Shown here: piece after piece, positions 36,246 to 44,869 of the stretch
How positions within the stretch are numbered: the stretch's first letter is position 1
Layout of the letters: the number at the start of each line of letters is the position of its first letter
The notes under the pieces: model-generated
Told to the model about the DNA's origin: nothing
What the model saw: the letters and a program-made list of their open reading frames with translations, nothing else
The model's database searches: none
From: Ralstonia wenshanensis
Lineage (GTDB): Bacteria > Pseudomonadota > Gammaproteobacteria > Burkholderiales > Burkholderiaceae
Length of the DNA: 64,000 nt
Reading direction: 5' to 3'
Assembly (NCBI RefSeq): GCF_021173085.1
Contig: NZ_CP076412.1
Span: 1,302,001-1,366,000 of the forward strand
Translations under genes and position numbers: made by a program

Positions 36246-36796
36246 TGGCCCGAAATGCTCCGGAACCCGATCACGCTGGGCGTATGTCCGTCCGATGCAT
36301 GCGGCGATCGGCCATCGGCCAAGCAGATCCAGCGCTACGCGCCCCGCCGGTTGACTGCGGCTTGCCCAGCGCCGCTGTGTTGCGTGCGTGTGCCGATCTC
36401 AAACATTCGATTGCGATAGTCCGACACCGGCACGTCACCGTTAAACAGTGGTGCACGGCCCTCAGGGGTCCGGACTCGGCCCAAAAACATCCGACCCATT
36501 GAACCTCCGAGAGCCGAGCTTCGCCATCAAAGACTCGACGTCGACTCGTTCAGGCTGAAGCGCCACTGTCCGAGGGTGGGAGCCGGTTGTCAGAGGTCGA
36601 AAATTTCGAGCTCAAACATCCGAATGCGACTGTTTGAGGGTCGTCTTCCGCTCGCAGAGGTTCGACGCCGACAGTCGAGCGCGCGTGTTCGAGCGTCAAA
36701 CGCTCGTGGACGGGTGTTTTAGGCCGACGCTCGCCCGTGGGCGTGCAGTTCCTGCGGCGGTCGGCAAACCGGCCCGGCGCTTCCGGCCGGCACAAC
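36246..36796. other. gene-free degenerate region
   Basis: No frame here has family resemblance, a ribosome binding site or plausible composition. It contains scattered TCAAAC/CGAGC-rich words, the repeat pair listed separately, and a small CGAGCG-N5-CGCTCG hairpin near 36690-36706. Probably decayed sequence. Confidence 0.5.
36398..36638. repeat. imperfect 23-bp direct repeat, second copy within an inverted repeat
   Basis: CTCAAACATTCGATTGCGA (36398-36416, continuing to 36420) recurs as CTCAAACATCCGAATGCGA (36611-36629, continuing to 36633) with a few mismatches. The second copy also forms a perfect CTCAAACA-N12-TGTTTGAG inverted repeat (36611-36638). Role unknown. Confidence 0.55.
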
Positions 36797-37023
36797 TTGT
36801 CCACAGTAGCGCGCACACTGCTTGCAGAACCCATCGCAAGCGCTTGACGCACAAGGGTTTGTTGCACGATGTAACAGCCCCTGCCGATGTGGATAACTTG
36901 CGCTGCACGCACACGTTTTACGTGATCTGCACGTTTGCCCAAACCCGTCAAGCCCTTTTGTGACGTGGGTCTTCGCCGTTTGGGCAGGTTATGCACAGAA
37001 CATGTGGATAAGTCTGTGGGAAA
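36797..37023. other. DnaA-box cluster
   Basis: Five DnaA-box-like 9-mers lie in 227 bp: TTGTCCACA (36797-36805, one mismatch), TGTGGATAA (36888-36896, perfect, reverse), TTATGCACA (36989-36997, fits TTATNCACA), TGTGGATAA (37003-37011, perfect, reverse) and TGTGGGAAA (37015-37023, two mismatches). No replication initiator or partition gene is adjacent, and no clear AT-rich unwinding element is visible. It may be a DnaA-titration locus, a cryptic or remnant origin, or a DnaA-responsive promoter region. Confidence 0.6.
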
Positions 37024-37213
37024 CATCATCCGACCCGCGTGGTGACGGGTTTTGATCGGCGCTGCTCGCGAATGTGGCAAGGGCTTGTCGGAAGACGCCG
37101 GTCTGCACATTGCAACGATTGATTACAACTTGAAACAGCATATCGGGCGCCCGTTGGCCAGACTTCCGATACGCGATGGCTTGATCGCGACCGACGCATT
37201 CAAGGAGAAGAAC

Positions 37214-37417
37214 ATGGTTCGGGTACTGACGATTCTGCTGGCCGGTGCCACGCTGCTGACTGCAACCGGCTGTGCCGACATGACGGCACGTCAACGCAAT
37301 ACCGCCATTGGCGCGGGTGTGGGCGGGTTGGCCGGCGCTGCGCTGATTGGCGGCCCCGGTGCTACGCTGGGCGGCGCCGCGCTGGGCGGCCTGGTGGGCA
37401 ACGTATCGACGCGTTGA
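37214..37417 (+). CDS. small glycine-zipper lipoprotein (OsmB-like)
   Basis: A 67-residue lipoprotein with a signal peptide ending in lipobox LTATGC (Cys20 by count of the visible frame) and a glycine-zipper segment (AIGAGVGGLAGAALIGG) that likely inserts in or packs against membrane. Similar proteins are osmotically or stress induced. AAGGAGAA lies before ATG 37214. It is followed by a strong terminator and preceded by the DnaA-box cluster. Confidence 0.85.
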   Translation: MVRVLTILLAGATLLTATGCADMTARQRNTAIGAGVGGLAGAALIGGPGATLGGAALGGLVGNVSTR

Positions 37418-37451
37418 TTTCGGTTCGACCCGGGCGTCGACCTGAAAAGAA

Positions 37452-37486
37452 ACGGACCCGAGGCTAAACCTCGGGTCCGTTTTTTT
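37452..37486. terminator. strong intrinsic terminator, probably bidirectional
   Basis: Perfect 12-bp arms (ACGGACCCGAGG / CCTCGGGTCCGT) with a 5-nt loop, followed by TTTTTTT on the plus strand and preceded by an A-rich stretch. It lies between the convergent lipoprotein and GGDEF-EAL genes and serves both. Confidence 0.93.
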
Positions 37487-40154
37487 ATGCCTGCGCGCGG
37501 CTTCGGGTGCGCAGCAACTCTTCCAGTGCAGACACTTCAAGGGGTCGCCCAAACAGGAAGCCCTGCACCTCGTCGCATGCATGCGCAGACAAAAAGGCCG
37601 ATTGCTCGGGAGTTTCCACACCTTCGGCCGTGACCGTCATGTTCAGGGCGCGGGCCATTGCGATGATGGTCTTGGTGAGTGCCACGCAGTCGGCCACCCC
37701 AGGTACGCCGCTGATGAACGATCGATCGATCTTGATGTTGTGGATCGGCAAGCTGCGCAGATACGACAGCGACGAGAACCCGATGCCGAAATCATCGAGC
37801 GAGATGCGCACGCCCCGCGCGGCCAGGCTCATCAGCAGACGCTGTGTCGATTGCCGGTCGGCCAGCAGCACGCTTTCGGTCAATTCAAGCTCCAGCCGGC
37901 CCGGCGCCATGCCTGAGGCCTTGAGCGCTTCGTCGACGTCGCGCTCGATCACGCCGGCATCGCATTGCCGCGCGGACACGTTGACCGCCATGCGGCCCGT
38001 GAAGCCGAACTTGCGCGCCCATGCCTCGCCCTGCGCGCAGGCCTGCATGAGCGCCCAGCGGCCGAGTTCGAGGATGTAGCCCGACTCCTCCGCCACGTCG
38101 ATGAACTCGCTGGGTGACACCGCGCCCAGCTCGGGGTCCGACCACCGCATCAGCGCCTCAACCGCCACCAGTTCACCTGAATCGAGCGCGTACTTGGGTT
38201 GATACACCAGCCGCACCTGACCACGCCCCAGCGCACGCCGCATGCGCTCGTTGAGCGTGAAGCGGCGGAGCATCTGGGTTTCCAGCGCGCGCGAATACCG
38301 GGTGATGCGGTTACGGCCGTTTTCCTTGGCGCGGTACATGGCGGCTTCAGCGTGACTGACCAGCGTGGCCGCGTCACCGCCGTCTTCGGGGTAGGCCGCC
38401 ACGCCAATGCTGGCGGACAGATGCACCTCGCGCTCGCCGCCGGTGAAGGGGCGGGCCAGCGCGTCGAGCACCTGTTGGGCGAGTGTGTCGGCGGCCTTCG
38501 GGTCATCGATGGCCACGCAGAACTGATCGCCCCCCAATCGTGCCAGCAACGCGCGTTGGCCCGCCTGACTGCGGATGCGCTGCGCCGCCATGTTGAGCAC
38601 CTGGTTGCCCACGTGGTGCCCCATCGCCTCGTTCACGGTCTTGAAGTGGTCCAACCCGATATACAGCAGTGCGGATTCCCCGGTCGACGGCAGTGCCAGC
38701 CGCGCATCGAGTCGCTCGATGAACGCCGCGCGATTGGGCAGACCGGTGAGCGAATCCTTGGTCTCCAGCAGGCGCAACTGCTCGTAGGCGGAACGCTCGG
38801 CCGTGATGTCGGTAAAGATGAGCAGCACCGCGTGCGGTGACGCGCTGTCCGGCGAGAACATCGGCAGCACCGACTCACGCAGCCACACGATCTGCCCATT
38901 GCCGGCCGGCACACCCACGACGACGTTGCTGATCGCGCGTCCCGTGCGGGCCGCCAGTGTGGACGGCCATGCCGCGCGGGGCAGGATGGCGCCGTCTTCG
39001 CCCAGCATCATGTCGTTCAGTGCCACACGCGGGCGGCCTTTCCATGACGCGCCCGACATGCGAAGGATCTCGGCCGCGCTGCGGTTGTACGACAGCACGC
39101 GGCCATCGGTGGACAGCGTCAGCACGCCCTCGCTCAGATGGTTGACGACCAGCCGGTACTGGTCGCGCAACTCGCGGGACTGGCGATATTCATTCTCCAG
39201 GCGCAGCAGCTTGACCAACGCGGCGATGTAGCGGCCGCACACTGCGCGCAACGTTGCGTCGTCGGTCGGGTTGGCCGTGGGGAAGAAGAGGCAGAGCAGA
39301 TCATCGGCGACGGCCATGCCGCCATGCTGGGCCGGGATGCGGCATAGCCATGTCGGCTGCGCGGTCTCCAGCACGCGCACGAGCGCTTCGCGCACAGCCG
39401 TGGGCGCATTGGTTTCGCGAATCAGCTCGATGGGCGCCAGCTCATTGAGCAGCGGCGCGATGCGGGCGAGTTCGATATCGAATTCACCGTGCGCTGTGGG
39501 AGGCTGGTGCGCTGCACGATCGTCGCGCAACGCCAGCTTCGCACGCGCGCGCTGCGTGCCATAGAGCCGTGCGCGCCCGGAGACGACACGCACCACTACG
39601 CACAGCGTCGAGGGCAACGCTGCCTCCAGCGCCCGCAGCGCAGCATGCAGCCGCTCGCCCAGCGACGCGGAGGACGGCAGCGTGGAAAGCAGATGATCGA
39701 GATGCTCGTGCGGCAGCGCTGCGCCAATCGCTTCGGCGCTGAGCACGCGTTCGCCGGCCTTGCCGGGCAGTTGCGCATCGAGCGGCAGCGGCAATCCGTG
39801 CACCACCACCTGCTGTGCCGGCAGCCCGTCAAAGCGGGTTGGCGTGACCGTCAGTCGAACGCTCACCACCTCGTTGGAGTCGCCTGCGCAAAGGGCGGAG
39901 ACAAGTTGCGCTGCCGACGTGGCCCCAGCATCGGGCGGGCTTGCATCGGTGTCGCCGCTGGCATGGGTCTCGAGCCACGCAGGTACGTCCTGGAAGAAGC
40001 GCGAAAAGGGCTCGCCGAGCAGTTGGTCGGACGAAAGCGCCCGCACCATGCAAACGCCGGCTGCATTGGCAAAGACGATGCGGCCTTCGAGCACCACATA
40101 GAGCGGAACCGGAAGGCTTTGCGCCGACAACGGGTAGGAAATTTCGTCTGGCAT
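37485..40154 (-). CDS. PAS-GGDEF-EAL cyclic-di-GMP signalling protein
   Basis: An 889-residue multidomain protein: an N-terminal PAS-like domain (about 10-110), a GAF-like region (about 170-330), a second PAS (about 335-450), GGDEF (about 455-620) and EAL (about 630-885). The cyclase signature reads RLGGDQF rather than GGDEF, so the active site is altered. The EAL domain keeps VEALMRW and DDFGIGFSSLSYL, so phosphodiesterase activity is the likelier output. ATG 40154 has GGAG about 6 nt upstream. No transmembrane segment is evident, so it is a cytosolic sensor. It may affect motility, given the flagellar genes downstream, but that is only inference. Confidence 0.9.
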   Translation of the reverse strand: MPDEISYPLSAQSLPVPLYVVLEGRIVFANAAGVCMVRALSSDQLLGEPFSRFFQDVPAWLETHASGDTDASPPDAGATSAAQLVSALCAGDSNEVVSVRLTVTPTRFDGLPAQQVVVHGLPLPLDAQLPGKAGERVLSAEAIGAALPHEHLDHLLSTLPSSASLGERLHAALRALEAALPSTLCVVVRVVSGRARLYGTQRARAKLALRDDRAAHQPPTAHGEFDIELARIAPLLNELAPIELIRETNAPTAVREALVRVLETAQPTWLCRIPAQHGGMAVADDLLCLFFPTANPTDDATLRAVCGRYIAALVKLLRLENEYRQSRELRDQYRLVVNHLSEGVLTLSTDGRVLSYNRSAAEILRMSGASWKGRPRVALNDMMLGEDGAILPRAAWPSTLAARTGRAISNVVVGVPAGNGQIVWLRESVLPMFSPDSASPHAVLLIFTDITAERSAYEQLRLLETKDSLTGLPNRAAFIERLDARLALPSTGESALLYIGLDHFKTVNEAMGHHVGNQVLNMAAQRIRSQAGQRALLARLGGDQFCVAIDDPKAADTLAQQVLDALARPFTGGEREVHLSASIGVAAYPEDGGDAATLVSHAEAAMYRAKENGRNRITRYSRALETQMLRRFTLNERMRRALGRGQVRLVYQPKYALDSGELVAVEALMRWSDPELGAVSPSEFIDVAEESGYILELGRWALMQACAQGEAWARKFGFTGRMAVNVSARQCDAGVIERDVDEALKASGMAPGRLELELTESVLLADRQSTQRLLMSLAARGVRISLDDFGIGFSSLSYLRSLPIHNIKIDRSFISGVPGVADCVALTKTIIAMARALNMTVTAEGVETPEQSAFLSAHACDEVQGFLFGRPLEVSALEELLRTRSRAQA

Positions 40155-40292
40155 CCCACGCTCCAACCTGAGGTATTGCCCAATATCTCACTCAGCATGG
40201 ACCTCGGGCGACGCTGGCCACGAGAACGCCGGCTACTGGAAGCCGGGGGCAATGCTCTTCATCATGCGCAAAAGTCGTGCGCGGCGCAAAGT

Positions 40293-40652
40293 CTAGTTTG
40301 TGGTCGATACAACACATTCCGAGCGCGCTTTGTCGACCTCGCTGTGGCTCTTTTGGGTTACGGGTTTCAAAACGGTTTGCTGCGGCTCGGTCGGGGGGGG
40401 CGGTTCTATTTCGGTATCCGCGCCATTCCCACGTTCTGGCGCGGCGAAATGCTGATCGATCCAGCGATGCGTCAGTGCTCCCCCGATTGCACACATCAAA
40501 ACGCATGTTCCCATTGTCAGGATGAAGTAGGCGCTGATTCGTTCGGCTGAACGTTCGGGAAAGAAAAACGTCGCGGCAACAAACAGGGAGCCGACCAGCG
40601 CGCCAAAGACCAAAAGCAGATAGTAAAAACGACGTGGCAAGAGCGAATTCAT
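40293..40652 (-). CDS. hypothetical small membrane protein
   Basis: A 119-residue protein with two hydrophobic segments (YYLLLVFGALVGSLFVAATF and ISAYFILTMGTCVLMCAIGG) and a polar, Pro-rich C-terminal tail (EIEPPPPTEPQ). No family recognised. Codon use is less G+C-biased than its neighbours. ATG 40652 gives the N-terminus closest to the first membrane segment; the ribosome site is weak. Confidence 0.55.
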   Translation of the reverse strand: MNSLLPRRFYYLLLVFGALVGSLFVAATFFFPERSAERISAYFILTMGTCVLMCAIGGALTHRWIDQHFAAPERGNGADTEIEPPPPTEPQQTVLKPVTQKSHSEVDKARSECVVSTTN

Positions 40653-41119
40653 CGTTGTCTCATCCAACTGCAACCTGGAAGGTGGTGCTTTGAATCGTTT
40701 TACGGCCACGCCAAATGGGCATGCCTTGGCGAGCGCCATCGCGGTGCAATGGCACACCTGGCCGGCGACTTGCATATGAATTGATATTGCGTTTGCTGTA
40801 CTGCTGCGATGCTGCGGATTGCCGCTTGCGGCAAAAGCCGGAATTGCGGGACCCGGCGGCGCTTGCTATGGTGGTGGCACTGAAATGCAGCGCGATACCA
40901 GTTTGTGGCCTTGCATGATCGCGTACGCTAATCCGATACGTCAATCCGACTTTCCGGTTGAAACTGAGCATCCGGTGTGTCACGAGTTGATTCCCGGCTT
41001 AGTGGCGCGGTTTGAAGGGGCAGGATCAAAAACGTTGAAATTTGATTTCAGTTATGAATACAATTGATCTAATATCTGATCCACACCAGACTTCACACCA
41101 GAATTTATTGGGAGCGCAT
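40653..41119. other. noncoding region upstream of the H-NS-like gene
   Basis: Four hundred sixty-seven bp, more A+T-rich toward the 3' end. A direct repeat CACACCAGA (41082-41090 and 41094-41102) lies just before the H-NS-like start. Short open frames here lack family resemblance. It probably carries the hns-type promoter, which H-NS proteins often autoregulate. Confidence 0.5.
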
Positions 41120-41410
41120 ATGGCGACATACAAGGAATTGATTGCACAAAAGGCCAAACTGGAAGAGCAGATCGAAACTGCGCGTGCCAAGGAGCTGGAA
41201 GCGGTGATCCAGCAAGTGCGCCAGACGGTTGCCGAATATGGCCTGACGGCTGAAGACCTGGGCCTGGCTCAGCGTCGCGGCCGCCGTGCCGGTGCGAAAG
41301 CGCCGGTGCCGGCCAAGTACCGTGACCCGAAGACGGGCGCAACGTGGTCCGGTCGCGGCCGTGCTCCGGCCTGGATCGGCAAGAACCGCGATAAATTCCT
41401 GATCGCCTGA
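41120..41410 (+). CDS. H-NS histone-family nucleoid protein
   Basis: A 96-residue H-NS-like protein. The N-terminal coiled-coil oligomerisation part (about 5-45, LIAQKAKLEEQIETARAKEL) is followed by a basic linker and the C-terminal DNA-binding core YRDPKTGATWSGRGRAPAWI. It silences A+T-rich DNA by bridging. ATG 41120 is the family start and GGGAG precedes it; earlier in-frame starts add unrelated residues. The gene is single. Confidence 0.92.
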   Translation: MATYKELIAQKAKLEEQIETARAKELEAVIQQVRQTVAEYGLTAEDLGLAQRRGRRAGAKAPVPAKYRDPKTGATWSGRGRAPAWIGKNRDKFLIA

Positions 41411-41444
41411 TCTGCCAGGCTCCGCCTGACGCGCACGCGAGCGC

Positions 41445-41487
41445 GCAATGCAAATGGCCCACCTGTCCGGTGGGCCATTTGCATTGC
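41445..41487. terminator. perfect 19-bp hairpin after the H-NS-like gene
   Basis: The arms GCAATGCAAATGGCCCACC (41445-41463) and its exact complement (41469-41487) enclose a 5-nt loop. It is 34 bp after the stop codon. There is no T-tract after the stem, so it may act as a transcript-end stabiliser or in both directions. Confidence 0.6.
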
Positions 41488-41520
41488 TGCGCCCGATGAT
41501 CGTTCCTGTATAACGACGGC

Positions 41521-42249
41521 ATGACGCCACGCCTGCCCAAATACCTCGAACTGGCCGACCGCATTCGGCTCGACATCCTGCACGGAACGCTGCCGGCGGG
41601 CAGCATCGCGCCCAGCGAGAACGAAGTCGCCCAGCGCTATGGCGTCTCGCGCTTGACGGCGCGCCGCACGCTGAATGAGCTGGCGGCTCGAGGGCTGCTC
41701 AGGCGCTCGCGGGGGCAGCGCAGCGTGGTGCTCGATCGCGTGGGGCCGCATCGGCCGGTGCTGTATGCGCCGGGCCAGTCAGATGCGGCGCTCGAATACG
41801 TGCCGGGCGCGGTCTATACGGTCAGTGCTTTTCGACTGGAGGCGGCCGACGAGACCGTGGCCGCCGCGCTCGACCTGGCGGTGGGCGCGCAGGTGGCGTT
41901 TGTCGAGCGGCGCGCCCAGGTAGACGGGCAGCCGATCATGCTGCTGCGCACGTGGCTGACGACGCGGCTGGCGGCGATGCTGGAGGCGCGCGACTTTGAA
42001 GATCGCCTGTTCGTGCAGGTCTTCCAGCGCGCCAACCTGACTATCGCGCGCTCGCGCGAGGCGCCGCTTGCCTGTGTGGCCGATGCACACCAGGCCGCCC
42101 AGCTCGGCGTGCAAGCGGGTGTGCCGCTGGTGCGCGTGCGCCGCATTGGCTACAGCGTGGCCGACGTGCCGATCTCCCTCACGTACTGCGATTTTTCCCC
42201 CGAGCGCTACACGCGCGAAGTCGACATCCGCGTGCTCCAAAACGACTGA
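41521..42249 (+). CDS. GntR-family (HutC/UTRA) transcriptional regulator
   Basis: A 242-residue protein with an N-terminal winged HTH (about 8-75; SENEVAQRYGVSRLTARRTLNEL) and a UTRA effector domain (about 95-240). HutC-type proteins sense small metabolites such as urocanate, phosphonates or sugars. No catabolic operon is adjacent, so the target is unknown; the next gene, 260 bp on, is a porin. Confidence 0.88.
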   Translation: MTPRLPKYLELADRIRLDILHGTLPAGSIAPSENEVAQRYGVSRLTARRTLNELAARGLLRRSRGQRSVVLDRVGPHRPVLYAPGQSDAALEYVPGAVYTVSAFRLEAADETVAAALDLAVGAQVAFVERRAQVDGQPIMLLRTWLTTRLAAMLEARDFEDRLFVQVFQRANLTIARSREAPLACVADAHQAAQLGVQAGVPLVRVRRIGYSVADVPISLTYCDFSPERYTREVDIRVLQND

Positions 42250-42509
42250 AAGCGCACTGCGCCAGACCGGTGCAGAAACGGCGCCACACACCCCGCGATG
42301 GGGACTTGTCCGCCTAAAGTATTCAAGCTAGTCTGCGCCCCTTCCCCAGAAAACGTATTTATTTGTGAAGCGACGCTTTGCCGACAACGTATTGGCACGG
42401 CAGTTGCATTCACGGCCCCATCTCAGCGGCGGCGGGTTGAGCCACCTGCCGCCTCAACGCTGATTCAGTCGATTCAACACACCGGAACCACAAGAGGGAG
42501 AAATCAACA

Positions 42510-43571
42510 ATGCAACTCAAGCGACGTTTTTCGCTGGCCGCACTGGGTGCCGCGGCGGCCCTGACTGCAGGCGCGGCGCAGGCCCAATCGTCTGTGACGC
42601 TGTATGGCCAGGTGGATGCCTGGGCGGGCGCCACCAAGAACCTGGGCCAGGACCGCGCCTGGGGTGTCAATTCGGGCGGCATGTCGACGTCGTACTGGGG
42701 CATGAAGGGCAGCGAAGACCTGGGCAACGGCCTGAAGGCCATCTTCACGCTGGAAGCGTTCTTCCGCCCCGACACGGGCAAGTCTGGCCGCTTTGATGGC
42801 GACCACTTCTTCGCACGTAATTCGTTTGTCGGTCTGCAGTCGAACAGCTGGGGCTCGATCAAGCTCGGCCGTAACACCCCGCCGTACTTCGTTTCGACGA
42901 TCCTGTTTAACCCGTTCATCGATTCGTACACGTTCTCGCCGATGGTGTTCCACACCTACCTCGGCAACGGCCGTACGGGCGCCGCGGGCATCTCGGGCCT
43001 GGTGGGCGATTCGGGCTGGGACAACTCGATCATGTACTCCACGCCGGACATGGGCGGCCTGACGGCCAACCTGATCTACGGCGCGGGCGAGCAAGCCGGC
43101 CACAACGGTCAGAACAAGTGGGGCGGCAGCCTGCTGTATTTCCGTGGCAACTTTGCGGCCACGGCGGCGTTCCAGCAGGTGCGCTACGACGGCGCGCCTG
43201 GCGACCTGAACAGCCTGGTGGCTGGCTTTGCGCGCCAGACGGCGGGGCAGTTGGGTGCCACGTACGACTTTGGCGTGGTCAAGCTGTACGGCCAATACCA
43301 GTACATCAAGAACACGATCAGCACCGGCGACGCGAAGAGCAACGGCGGTCAGCTGGGCGTGTCGATTCCGGTGGGCCCGGGCGCCGTGCTGGCATCGTAT
43401 GCCTACACGAAGACCTCGGGTGCGGCTGACGTGAAGCGCAACACGTGGGCGGTGGGCTACGACTATTCGCTGTCCAAGCGCACCGATGTGTATGCGGCTT
43501 ACTTCCGCGACAAGGTGTCGGATCTCTCGACGGCTGACACCTTCGGTGTAGGCATCCGCGCAAAGTTCTAA
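42510..43571 (+). CDS. outer-membrane general porin (Burkholderia/Neisseria type)
   Basis: A 353-residue precursor: a cleavable signal peptide (about 1-25, ending AGAAQAQ), then SSVTLYGQVDAWAG, the family start of mature trimeric 16-strand porins. Alternating amphipathic strands continue to a C-terminal Phe (GVGIRAKF) required for BAM insertion. A loop-3-like segment is present in the first third. GAGGGAG lies upstream, and the gene is followed by a clear terminator. Confidence 0.93.
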   Translation: MQLKRRFSLAALGAAAALTAGAAQAQSSVTLYGQVDAWAGATKNLGQDRAWGVNSGGMSTSYWGMKGSEDLGNGLKAIFTLEAFFRPDTGKSGRFDGDHFFARNSFVGLQSNSWGSIKLGRNTPPYFVSTILFNPFIDSYTFSPMVFHTYLGNGRTGAAGISGLVGDSGWDNSIMYSTPDMGGLTANLIYGAGEQAGHNGQNKWGGSLLYFRGNFAATAAFQQVRYDGAPGDLNSLVAGFARQTAGQLGATYDFGVVKLYGQYQYIKNTISTGDAKSNGGQLGVSIPVGPGAVLASYAYTKTSGAADVKRNTWAVGYDYSLSKRTDVYAAYFRDKVSDLSTADTFGVGIRAKF

Positions 43572-43633
43572 GCCTTCGCGTTCTGCTTTTCCTTGTCACC
43601 GCCCGCGTCTCGACAGCGTGGGTGGGCATTTTC

Positions 43634-43664
43634 AACGGCGTCCGGATTCCGGGCGCCGTTTTTT
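43634..43664 (+). terminator. intrinsic terminator of the porin gene
   Basis: AACGGCG / CGCCGTT arms (43634-43640, 43654-43660) with an inner CCGG pair and a run of T after the stem, about 60 bp past the porin stop. Confidence 0.88.
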
Positions 43665-43695
43665 GTTATGCGCAAAAGCCGAAAGGGCGGCGGTG

Positions 43696-44412
43696 TCAGC
43701 CGGTGCGCGCCAGGCGCAACGGCGGCGATAGCGGCGCCGGGGCCTCGGCTCCAATGTTCGGCTGATTCAGCAGCATGGCGCCGCGCTGCGTGGCCACGAA
43801 CACAGCCTCGGTACGGCTGCGCACTTCCAGCCGGCGATACAGCGCGTTGATATGCGCCTTGGTTGTCGCCTCGGAAATACTCAGCATGCGGCTGATGGTT
43901 TTGACCGGATGCCCGCGCGAGAGCAAGACGAGAATTTCATATTGACGCTGCGTCAGGCCGAGTAACGCGCCATCGTCATTACCGTTGGCCGAACCTGTCG
44001 CAATCGCTTCAGGCCGTGTCAGCACGATCGACGCCGGCACATAACGGCCGCCCGCGAGCACCAATTCCAATGCCGCTGCAATCAATTTGCCGGAATAGCT
44101 TTTCAGCAGATAGGCCGACACATTCAATTGCATCAGCGTGCGCACGTGCGCAGCGGAATCGGTTTCGCCCAGTACGGCGACATGTCGGGGATGCGGCTGT
44201 TGCAGCAGCCGGGAGAGCGCTGGCAGATCGTCGATGCCAGGCAAGGGCAGGCCGATCAGGGCCAGTTCGGCGTCCGCATGCGCCGCGAGGTTTTCAAAGA
44301 GAGCTTCGTCCGGCTCGACGCTGACCACTTCGGTGATGGCCGGCAAGGATTGCAACACATGGGTCGCGCCGGCACGCACCAAAGGGTGTGCCTCCACTAC
44401 GATTGATTTCAC
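43696..44412 (-). CDS. LuxR/NarL-type response regulator with atypical receiver
   Basis: A 238-residue protein. The receiver domain (about 1-120) starts SIVVEAHPLVRAG, and a C-terminal LuxR HTH (about 150-215) contains LTQRQYEILVLLSRG and ISRMLSISEATTKAHINALYRRL. The receiver lacks the phospho-acceptor Asp (LIGLPLPG, Gly54 at that position), and one of the two acidic residues near the N-terminus is also changed (VEAH). Lys104 is kept. It therefore probably works without phosphorylation, or binds another signal. It starts with GTG at 44412. No sensor kinase is adjacent. Confidence 0.85.
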   Translation of the reverse strand: MKSIVVEAHPLVRAGATHVLQSLPAITEVVSVEPDEALFENLAAHADAELALIGLPLPGIDDLPALSRLLQQPHPRHVAVLGETDSAAHVRTLMQLNVSAYLLKSYSGKLIAAALELVLAGGRYVPASIVLTRPEAIATGSANGNDDGALLGLTQRQYEILVLLSRGHPVKTISRMLSISEATTKAHINALYRRLEVRSRTEAVFVATQRGAMLLNQPNIGAEAPAPLSPPLRLARTG

Positions 44413-44869
44413 TGCGCCGCCTGTCTGGTTATGGTTTGTTTGCCCATTTCCGGAATCAGCTCGTTGCCGCGTCTATTTGGACCAGCCGGTCGAAAATCAA
44501 CACGGGCGTGCGTGTGGAAATGCTTCTGACGTGCGGTCTCGGTATATTTCCCCGTTCAACCGGCAGTCACCGCAGTGCGGTGCCACCGGGCCGAAACCTT
44601 GGCACGCCATTCAGGCGCAAATCCTTCCGGTTTTTCTTGTTTATGTCGCCAGGCGCGGAGGATTAACCCCGCCAAAATCGCAGAATAAATCCCCAGCATG
44701 CTTGTTGCACCCATCAATGGGATGTAAACCTTTTTGTTTACCCCGATCGGTGGTGTGCTAGACCCCTCTATACATAGCAGGATCAGGCAGCAGCAGCTAG
44801 CCCCACTTCACGCCCATTGACGTAAGCGTAAAGCGGGGCTTTTGTACCCAAAAAACGTGTTGTGGTGGC
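44413..44869. other. intergenic region between luxR-type gene and flgN
   Basis: Four hundred fifty-seven bp without a credible gene. It is less G+C-rich than its flanks and should hold the luxR-type promoter. An imperfect hairpin (44799-44840, AGCCCC...GGGGCT outer arms) lies just after the flgN end, without a T-tract on the flgN side. Confidence 0.5.

Noticed and set aside
36634-36963. Short open frames in the gene-free region
   Set aside because: Composition is not coding-like, no ribosome sites, no recognisable domain, and they overlap the DnaA-box cluster.
40819-41067. 82-codon plus-strand frame upstream of the H-NS-like gene
   Set aside because: No ribosome site or homology by eye; more likely promoter/leader DNA.
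44799-44840. Imperfect hairpin after flgN
   Set aside because: As a terminator it lacks a T-tract on the strand of flgN; left as a note only.
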